Shown piece by piece: positions 50,632-61,850 of a stretch of 64,000 nt of DNA (position 1 is the stretch's first letter; each line of letters starts with the position of its first letter). A program made the position numbers and the translations under genes. The stretch spans positions 248,001 to 312,000 of the forward strand of contig JAPFBL010000232.1 of the NCBI GenBank assembly GCA_026182355.1, read 5' to 3'. Source of the stretch: Hermatobates lingyangjiaoensis (lineage: Eukaryota; Arthropoda; Insecta; Hemiptera; Hermatobatidae). A model generated the notes under the pieces. It had not been told where the DNA came from and made no database searches. It saw only the letters and a list, made by a program, of their open reading frames with translations.

Positions 50632-51517
50632 TTTATAATAGGGACTCGGTCAATTTTCCAGGTTCAAAAATCAACACTCTTCTTATATCCTCATAAAAAC
50701 CCATATTCTTCTTATATATACAAAATATATATATAACAAATTCAATAATATATCAACCGTTTGATAGAATAGGTGTATTATGTAATCGGGATTCGGTCAA
50801 TTTTTTAGGTTCAAAAAACAAACTATCAAAATTCAAAAAGAAGAAGATGCCTATGAAAAATATTTTAAATAAAATCGAAACGTTGGCAACTTGACAGAAT
50901 CCCTATTACATAATACACCTATTCCATCAAACGGTTGATATATTATTGAATTTGTTTATTATATATATATATTTTTATATTATATATATATATATTTTAA
51001 AATTCTTGCAAAGCAGGTGGTTTGATCGTTGAGGTCCGGCTTCTTCTCCTTTATTCATAGAGGTTCTATTATGGGTATTATATTATGGACCTCAACGATT
51101 AAGCCCTCTGCTTTGCAAGAATTTTAAAATTGCACACTTGACTAAAACCAGAAGTCTACAAGAGAAGTTAGGAAATTTAAGTAAGGTAGTATAATTAAAA
51201 GCAGTGTGAAGGAAACCTATTAAAGTCAAGGTTATGTTGACATTTTCCATAGTGAAAGAATTCAATATGAGATTAATGTATATCATCAGTTTAGTGAGTG
51301 TTTAATAATTGTTTTTGTTCTTTTGTTAATTTTAAAAAAATTGTTAAAGTAATAATTATCCTTGAAAATGATCAAACGTCGGAATGAGTGTAAGTAACCT
51401 TACGAATAAAACATTTGGTGAATTGGTGTACATTTTACCAAAAAGATGGAAAAATTGTATTAGAAAAGTTGTGCAAAAAACGGACTAGATTAAAAATAAG
51501 CAAGGCACATATACGAG

Positions 51518-51552
<35 letters not shown>

Positions 51553-51650
51553 CAATTAAAAAGAAGATAGCACACAGAAATAACTCTTCTATATTTCGAC
51601 CATCATCGTCATCAGGAGGCAAAGAGTCCCGCAGGAAGGCAGACTCCACC

Positions 51651-51691
<41 letters not shown>

Positions 51692-54600
51692 AAAGACAAC
51701 AAATAGAAGAAGCGAGAAAACTTACTGGGTCGATATTTCGAACTGAAGTTCGTCGTCAGGGAGAAGAAGGGAAGAAGAAGGGAAGAGGAAGAGGCACGTG
51801 CGTCCACTCGTACAAGCAGAGGGCTACTGGGGGCTCCAGGCGGCGGTCACCAGTTGTAGTATCTCGAGGCGCTGCAGGCTAATCCCCCGTGAACGACACC
51901 ATTCCACCACGAGCGAACACGCGTACCGTATAAGTCGGAAAAAGGTAGAAAGGAGGACCTTCCTCCTTTCTACCTTTTTCCGACTTATACGGTACGCGTG
52001 TTCGCTCGTGGTGGAATGGTGTCGTTCACGGGGGATTAGCCTGCAGCGCCTCGAGATACTACAACTGGTGACCGCCGCCTGGAGCCCCCAGTAGCCCTCT
52101 GCTTGTACGAGTGGACGCACGTGCCTCTTCCTCTTCCCTTCTTCTTCCCTTCTTCTCCCTGACGACGAACTTCAGTTCGAAATATCGACCCAGTAAGTTT
52201 TCTCGCTTCTTCTATTTGTTGTCTTTTTTCATTTATATATCTGTCCGGTTTGGACCATTTTAATATTTTGATTTTATATATATATATATATTGATAAAAG
52301 TATCGACCGTTGAATAGGAACAAAATTGAAGTTTATCGGGACTCAGTCAGTTCTTCAGGTTGAAATTAAACTCTCAATGCCAATGTTTCGGTTTATATTT
52401 AAAACCTCTTTCATAGGCAGAAGTATAAATTTTGGAATAGAAAAACTAAGTATTATATTACAAATTATATTACAAAAATTTTGTAACTTTTCATTAACTA
52501 ATCCTCTAGCAAACGGTTAAAACTTTAACTTTGATAAGGTGTCTGGGAGGCTAAGTCACGTACTGATAGTACACTAGTACCGTATTTTTTATTTAAAACT
52601 ACATAATAGTCGAATATCAGTATGCTTATAAAACATCCATTAGTATAATAATTAAAATGAAAAAATAATAATATAAATTTACCAAAAAAATGAAAAAGAT
52701 GAAACACAGAAATATGATTTTCTTACAACACTGAAAAAAAAAACCAACTGATAAACTGAATAAACGTTATAAATATACTTAACTATAAATTAAATAAATT
52801 AAAATATTCTTAACTATACAACTACGATAGTTTTTTTTTACTAACCACAGAAATAATGAATTATTAAGGAAACTAAGTATTTTATTAAATAATTAAGAAG
52901 TAAGATGAAATAAAATTATACGTTAATTATAATACTATATATATTAGGCACATATCAGAATTGCACTATAAGAACTGAACATTATCATCAGGAAAACGAT
53001 CCACAGTGGGCAATAAACGTTTCAGACTAAACAATAGGCAGAAAGTAAATAGAAAAAGACACTTACAGTTTCCAATTTTCTTGGGGACACCAAGCGTGAA
53101 GCGAAGGTTGATGCAAGTGCGCATTGCAACTTTGCAAGTGCACTTTGTGTCCCTAACTTTTCTCTCCTGATGACGGTTAAACCAAAAATTAGAGACTGTG
53201 TTTTGGTAAAATACCACTCTTCCTTCCCACTCTTCTCAACTCCTCACCAGATGTTTTCTGCATCTAGTGTTTCAGTTGGGTTTTTGACTCTGACGAATAC
53301 CGCTTGTTACGGTTGAAAGATCTTAGTCTTCTTTTCCCTTTTCATATTGTGGTTTGATCATTGATTGTTGTTTCACGTGTTTATGTGAAATCTTTCAACA
53401 AACATTATGGGCATGGAAGAAAGAACATTGAAAGTCTTACAGATTAGTCGACATTATTGTTAAGAATAATAATGTTGGAAGGTTATATTTCATTGGTCTA
53501 TTTTCAAGAGTACGAAGCTTTAAATAGGATAAGAAAACAGTATAACCTAAAGAGGTAGACAAAGCTTGAGTGATGAACCGATAACCTATGTTGTTATTTT
53601 CCAGACTGTCCACACACTTTGAAAATTATATAAATAAATTCTGAATCCAACTTTAAACTGTTTACAGTTGTTGAATACCTGCATGATTTCTATCATTTGA
53701 CTCGTCGTAGCAGGAGTGCAGTCGGTGAAGAGGGACACTAACAAAGGCACATTGTCAACAAGCTCCAGGTGTGGACGGATTTCCTCTATTCCTCGAGGTA
53801 GCTTTGCCTAGACAAAGTAACAAAAGTTTTTATTAATATTCAAATATATTGCAACACATTTTTTTTTTAGCTTAGATCTTACTCAACAAAAAATTGTGGA
53901 CTTTTTTAAAAACAACTTCAAAAGAAAAAAATATTGACACCTGTTTTATCAAATTAAATAAAATATTTAATATAATTAAAAAACAATATTGTCATCATTA
54001 CATAGATAGCCAGCAATATTTTCTTAAGGTTTGACTTATACTTTTTTTTATTAGTTTCATGGGAAAAGTCGGTGTGCCATTAGTTTCAAAGCATTGAGGT
54101 TTAAATCTTGTTATATTTGTACTTGGGATATAAAAAAAATCTAGTTGAGATTTCAGTTTAGGTTTGGAATAGGAGTTTTCCATTCCAAATTTTGGTTATT
54201 TTGAGAAACTAATTCCTTTTAAAAAATTATAATGATTACACCTATTTTCAGCAAACCCAAATAGTGATTCATTACTAGAATTAGAGATACCCAGATCAAG
54301 CCTTGTATGGATGCATACCGTGATTTTAAAATCTCGACCTCATATTAAACAAATAAACCTATAACCGCAAATATTTTACTTATATTAAATTAAGATATTC
54401 TAGGTTTGATGCTCGTAAGAGGATAAGTAAAATTGAGTACTAAGGAACTGATTTTCTTGTTTAAGGTTACCCTGTTAGACATATCAAAGTTGACGGGTGC
54501 ACTTTGGTCTGTGCTGTCTGTAAGACAACTGACGGATTGCCAGGCATCGTGCAAGAGTCCCAGCTCTACATCATCTCCAATGCTGCTTCTGCAATCAAAA

Positions 54601-57600
54601 TCAATGTAAATTAATCAAAATCCTTTTATCTCATAAATCATTACTTTAAGTGAACCACATTATAATTGGATCTTTATATTATATATACAGTTGAACCTCG
54701 ACTTACGAGCGAATCAACATATGATTTTTTCGAGATACGGGGTAAAATTCTCGTAGATATGCCGCTCCATATAAGAGCTCAAAATCCAAGATACGAACAC
54801 ATCGCCCACTCTATCATCATTGCAGGGAATCTCATATGAAAATCTCCTCTTCTGATGACGACTGATTCGTCAAAATATCAGAACGACTTTTTGTATTGTT
54901 TTCTAAGTGATATATTTTTTAGATGAAGAGGTAAGTTGAAGACTGCGGGTGGAAGGTGAGTCATCCACTAGTTCCCTTCTACTCTCTTTCTGAAGACGAA
55001 CTTCAAAATATTGATCCCAGTAAGTGTTTTCGTTCTTCATGTGTTGTATTTTCCAGTTATTTATATCTATATACACATCGTTAAGGTTGTCATAGCGTTC
55101 ATGATCTTCTGACTGATGTTTTCCAGCTTTGTAATAACTTTTCTACGATGGTAGGACTACTGGGAGAAAAGTCAACAAAAAGATATATTGAAAGGTAAAT
55201 AACTTTCATAAATTGTAATAACTTGAAAGATAAGTAAAGAACGAAAAGAGAAAATCATGTAAATAAATAAAACAGATACATAATGTTATAAAAGACACAT
55301 ATGCATATATTCAATGAAAAAATAAAAGTATAAAAGTTAATAGCGGGCGTAATGGAGAAAAGAGAGAATAAATATACAAGCCATAAGAAATTATTAGATC
55401 AAGATATATAAAAGTCAAGGAACAAAAAAATCTTACATAAATATTTAAAAAAAAAAACTTATAAAAGTTCATATAATAAGGAAAAAATAAGAATAAATCT
55501 ATAGAAAAAGAAAAATAACTAACAGAAAAATAGGTGTATAAAGTTAAGAGAAAAAGTGTTCGATGAAATAAATATAAAGAAAAGGAAAAAAAGTAAAACC
55601 TTTCCAACACTTTGATCGTCAACGGGTAAGAAAAAAAAACTGAAAAGAACATGTAGAAAACAACTGGAAAGGAGAGGGGCAGAGCAATGTGTGAGTAGTG
55701 CAGTATGGTGATGTGCAAAGGTCTATCAACAAAAGTCTGTAATAATGATAAGGTATATTGGAAGAGGAAGATAGACCGAAAAAAATTTTTCTCCATTTTG
55801 AAGAGCTTATACGATCAGGCAGTATAGGGAGAATGAACAGGCACTGCGACAGATGATCAACAAGAATATTTCGACTCTTCATTTCAACGGTGACGAGAAA
55901 TGAGATGACAAGCTTAGTTTCATGATATATTACAAGAATAAAAAGACTAGTAGTCCTGTTTTGAGGAGTAGCACCAAAGTGTGACAGATGAACCACGGGA
56001 GAGTTACCTAGAACTTGAGTGTACTTGCTACTCAGGTAAATGCACATCCCTGCTGTCTACATACATCAGGGTGTGACGACTACAAAACTCTCTAGACCTC
56101 TAGACTTATATTTCATTTCTCAGCCAGTGAACCTTAACATCAAGGGAAAATTCTATAGAACTCGTTTTTTAAGAGAAAAGATGGTCCAAGGGACGGAAAG
56201 CTACCAACTATAATGTGATTCACACCACCTAAAAAACAAGGGAACTATTACGCATTATGTCAAAAAAAGCCTTCTTTCAATTCCCAATCTATAGACATCT
56301 TTGCTATTGCTAGCATGACGTGTTTGGTGGTAAAGACAACCGTGTCTCGAAGTAATGAACCGCATATTCTTTTCCCTAATGTTACTATTGTAAAGAGAAT
56401 GGCTGATCTATACAGGCATGAGCACACCGGAAAGTTACCAACCATGAACCATGTATCCCTGACTTCTAACTCATTACTCCCTCCTCTCTTCCCATCTGTT
56501 TTCTTGTAGACAACAGTTAATAACATAAAAAAAATATCGTTTAAATATACAATTACCTTTTTCAAGTTAAACTCCTGAAGAAGAAATCATATTATGATCA
56601 TTTAAGACAATGATGATCAATGATGATTGATGAATTGTTAAATCAATAATTAATATATTGTTTCATTAAATTCTGGTGTATTTAGTGGTAGACTATTTAG
56701 TAAAATAAGTTATGATGTACACACGTAGACATCAATTAGACGGTAACTACAAGGTTCCTTAGTAATGAAGTATTAGAGCTTTAGTTATAATGTACAAGAC
56801 ATTGAATGAAAATGAACATTGAACGTGCATGATGTACTTTTTTTTTATTAAAAATTCACAACAAATATGTGATAACACAAAACCAACAAATAAACAGTTT
56901 TGTGAAATTTCAAATGAGAAACAAAAGTCTTTGTTTTTTTAATCATAGTAGTTAAGAGTTTTGAAGATAATGAAGTTTACAAAGCCTAATTCCAAAGGTT
57001 GAGTGGAATTAAAATCAAAGATTCTCTAAGTTTTGTTCATTCTAACAAAATATATTTGATCACACATAATAATAGTATTTTATTCCCCACGTAATTTTCT
57101 AGTATTTTCTTTATCAATACACTTTTTTAAAGTTTTTACCCATTAATAATACTAAGGTTGACGAAATTATTCGTAAAGCATTGCTGAGAGGACTATTTTA
57201 AAATACATATATATTCATGAGATAATGTATTAATGCAATTAAAATATATCCACAATAAGGAATTACATCTAAAATATAAAATTACAAATGATTATTTTTA
57301 TTTATTAAAATTAAAGAAATACTAGGTTTTCCCACACAGAAAGGATTTAATCACACAGCGCATTTCGAACATGCAGTGTTCATAGCTAGGTTATATATAC
57401 AATGCAAACTAAATAAGTATAAAATCTTGAAATTGAATAGAGGAAACAACAAAACTTTAAAATAATATATAAACTACAAGGAGTTACATAGCTGCCTCAG
57501 TAAAATTATGTTAACTGATTAGGGAGTCAAAGGACACTATAGTGAAACAGTGTAGTATGAGAAGGAAAGAGGAATGCTGCAAGTAAGTTTACAAAGGTCA

Positions 57601-60600
57601 TACTAAATTTTTGAAACTATTAATATAACAGAGGCTGTTTAGTTTAAAGGTTTGGTTCCTTTACTAAAATTGGTGTCAAATAGTAAAAGAGACATACTTT
57701 CCGCCCCTAGAAATGCACTAAAATGTGAAAGCCTATAAGTGTGAGAATTGAAAAACGAACAAACTTCAAAGATTATTATGCACTAGACCGGTTTCTAACA
57801 CCAACATCCATTGACGGGAGCTATACTGACTTGAATTATCTGTTTATACAACCACCTGAGCAAGTGTTGCATAAATATTGCTGTCTTAACTTCGCTGTAG
57901 GAAACAGCTGAAGGAGGTTATATAAACAGATAACTCAAGCCACTTAGGTTAGTTATAGTGGAATATGAAGGGCATTCGAGAAATGTTGAAACCACACTCA
58001 TCATGCCGATAAAACGATAAAACGATGATAACTTCACTTATACTAACTTTTGTAATACTAACAATTTACTCTTCTTCATTGTCTTTAAAACTCATCAAAT
58101 GAAATGAAGATTTCAGTTTCTCTTTAGAAGTTCACAAGTGGTTTATCAGTTGAAATATAAACAAACATTTCCATATGCTGATACGATGTGATGTTTTTGC
58201 ATGCCAAGACTGCTAAAATCTAAGTGCTTTCAAAAATGCAATTTACACTGATGGAATATGCATAAGAGAACAGAGCGAGCTACCTCGTGCACGATCCTTT
58301 GTGACTTCTGTTTAGTTCTAAATTAATTGCACCTGGTGCAGAGACACTCATGTTCTTTGAGCCACCTAAAGAGCTCCTTGTTAAAACAAAAACAAATGCC
58401 AGTCAAATCAATTGAAACAATCAATTCAACAAACACTGGTCAAATCAACAAACTCTTGCATATTTTTTTTTAAATATGTAATTCTTTTATAATTAGAAGG
58501 AAAACTAACAACATTAGTAAAAACGATGTTTCTTTAATTTTTTTTTTAAATTACTTAAGAAGACAATTAACAAAGAATAACATCGTAACTCGTAAATATT
58601 CCTTTCCTCTGAACTGGTTTCGGATCATGCTCATTTTCCAAGGGAAACACGGTTCAATGAGAAGGAAAATTTGCTCAGTAAGCCGTTAACTCTTTTTTAA
58701 TTATTACAAAACAACCTCTGTCAAGTCAAGCAGCAACATTATTTATTTTTTTTAAAAAAAAAAGATGTAACATGTATTTTTTGGCCCACAATCAAATATT
58801 TTATCAACTGCGTTATTTTTTTAATTACCACTTTACAGAAAAACTATAAACAAAAAAAAACCAAAATACTTTGCACAACCAATTATCACAACTACCTTCA
58901 TAACATATGATACAACTTAGAGTTTATGGGATAGTTTTGACTTTATCAAAAAGTTTCATTCAGTATGTTTTAAACAAACTTTTCCATTAAAAGTTTATTT
59001 CGCTTGTCTTTAATACCCTCAGGAAGCTTTTATCACCGCTGTTGTTTCCATCAGAAATCCGAAGATTTCGATATAAAGAGATTCTGCCATTACTGAACGA
59101 CAGAAATTAAATAATTGTTTAATTAAAGAGCCTAACTCTAATCAGATTTTCTTTTCTTCAAAAGAGATATAAAAGAAGATAAAGGAATATAAAGAATTTC
59201 TCTACAGACTTCCAACTATCTCATAATAATCCTATTTTATAGGAAAAATAACTAAATGACATATGGAAACAAATTCTTTTGTATAAAAGATTATTTTTTA
59301 CACACAAATTTCCAAATAGTATCTTTTAAACAAAATATTTCACAATTATTTACCGCATCATTCGATTTTTACAAGAAATTAAAACAAAACAATAGTAACA
59401 AATATTGGTCGAAATAAAAGTCTAATAGAAATTAATGTGATATTCCTCCAGGACAATTCACCCAGTACAAGCCACGTACACTTATTGAGTGAAGAAAATA
59501 TTTAATATACCTTCTTACTGGAGTAGGAATCAAATCCTTCTTTTCATCTGTCGTTTCATCTTTTTCTTCTTCTGGGTCACTACAAAATTGAAACTAATTA
59601 TAATTCACATATAAAGTTAAATTTACTTAATAGGTACATTACTTGCAGCTGAAGGATAACAATATACCTTGCTATGCTTTAAAAAGAAAATACGAAATTG
59701 AATTAGATTAATTTAAAATCTATTTTAATTATGAATACTTCTTGAAATTGTATCAACTGTTAGAAATTTTGTTACAGATTAAGGTATCTCAGGGTATAAC
59801 GAATGATTATTTAAAGGAACTCGTAAGTTTTCATAGACATTTTGATAGTTTTTCAACTATTGCAGTTTTTATTATGTTCAATATAGCTACAAAGGAGGAC
59901 TTTCTACGCTAGTGATTGCAAACTTGTTTGAACTGTGGATCTCTTTTTATACTTCTTGCTATCCATAGACTATCGTCTTACAAAAATTTTTTCACGGTTA
60001 GATGAACAATCCAGCTGTAACAGGTGGTTGAAACAGAAAAATGTTTGTGGATGGATGGTTGTTTATTAAAAAACGTTAAGGATATATTAAAGAAAACTGC
60101 ATTTGAGAGAAAACAATACAATTCGATATATAAACAGTCATTGTTTAGGAGAAGAACTATACTGTTTTCCAGGGGTAGTAATGGAGTGATTAAGCGCCTC
60201 TAATAATCTCTAACATTCAACTCCGACTTTCGGCCTTCACGAGGCTACCCTGTTAACCTGCTATATGCAAGGACAAACGAAAGAGGAGGAGAAGGTGATA
60301 TAGGGCTGGCCTGACCACCTTCGTTTACCATCCTTCCTAATCCCCAAATCCCCCTCCTTTCATCCCAGCCCCAATCTAAGGTGTTATGTGATCCGTGCCG
60401 AAGGATGGATGATACAGGGGTTTCCGTATTATTAACAGAGCCTCAAGGGCACCAGGCGACCCCTTGAGTAAATAGCCTTACTCCGGTATGCAGTGCTCTG
60501 CCGGAGCAGACAAAATACCACCGATAGAGCTTCAGGGATTCAGGAGAAGGAAGTCTGGAGACCATCCTCCGGAAGTGCAGAGGGTCCAAAAGTGCTAACT

Positions 60601-61817
60601 AGTGGGAACATCCCACAAGTGCAGCTGAGGACCTGAAGAAGACGATCCCGAAGAAGGAGAAAGGAAGTACTTTCTCCCGAAAAATAGGGAGCCTGAATGG
60701 ACATTATCAATGATTGGTTTGTGCAGATTCTGCAAAGAGGAAGAAACACCGTTGCACCTGCTGATAACTCCACACCGACTCCACAACTTTGCTGCAGAGA
60801 GGCAGTTGCTTCGGGACACTCAACAAACCATAGAAAAACTTTTACCGCTGGAACCAGCAAAAGTGCTGAGCTTCTTGGAGGCGTTCAAGCTAACTGCTGC
60901 TGCTCTTTAGTACAAAAGAGGGGAGTACAATAGTTTTTTTTTTTTAAGACGCAGTGCTATAGTCACCCTCAAATAATAAAAATAAAATAAAAAAATGCTG
61001 TTTTCCAACAATAAATCTATATGATAGATACTTTATTGGGCATCATAACGAAACAAATCCGATTTTGTCCTTACTCATCTATTTTTGAATGCTATAATCT
61101 AGCCTTAAACAACCAAACCATGTAGGCATACTTGCTTTTCATGTACCTTCTGAAATTTATCATTCAATTCTATGTTATGCTAAGTCTAAGTAAATTTCAT
61201 ATATCCTTTAACATGCAGTGATAATTGAGATTACTAATTCAATGGCATTTAAATACACTAATTCCAATAATAATCAGGGCTGTGGAGTCGTGGAGTCGGA
61301 GTCGGAAGAAATCAACCGACTCCGACTCCGACTCCACACCTAGTTATTACTTGTGTACATGAAAATGAGATAAAATGATAAAACATGATTAATTAGTCCA
61401 AGTAGAATTTTTTCTTCCGGAGAAGGACATTAGACATTTGATGGTAGAACACAAAATGTCTAATTTAATACAAATATATGGTCTTGCTTGTTCAGTGTTT
61501 ACTTTGTTATAAATACATATAATAACAAACTTCTTCGTTATTTAATTTGTTTTTTAGACATAATATGAATGCTAAGATGTATATTAGTCTTTCACTCCTG
61601 GCGGTCGACTCAGTCAAGGACCTTCCTTGTCTATAATGAATTATAGACGTTCGGCTATGACCTATGGATTCTCCGTCTGGTTTAGAGCTGCACCAAAGCT
61701 ACAAAGTAATTCTTATTATTAGCCACCTGACATCTGTTTTTTAATAATAATAAAAAGATGAGCTGGAGTCGGTACTGGAGTCGGAGTCGGCAATCATACA
61801 TCGACTCCACAGGCCTG

Positions 61818-61850
<33 letters not shown>

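Noticed and set aside
49936..50696. Several frames with YIYIYIYI runs
   Set aside because: Translations of (AT)n microsatellites joined to fold-back arms; the same applies near 3505, 16520, 17339, 39075 and 49270.
51798..52120. Two 98-residue open frames, one per strand, nearly identical in sequence
   Set aside because: They are the same frame read from the two arms of the palindrome, without motif or splice evidence.
55311..56047. 161- and 142-residue Phe/Leu/Ser-rich minus frames
   Set aside because: Purine-rich plus strand gives low-complexity hydrophobic frames inside a TMEM94 intron; no splice sites in a compatible phase.
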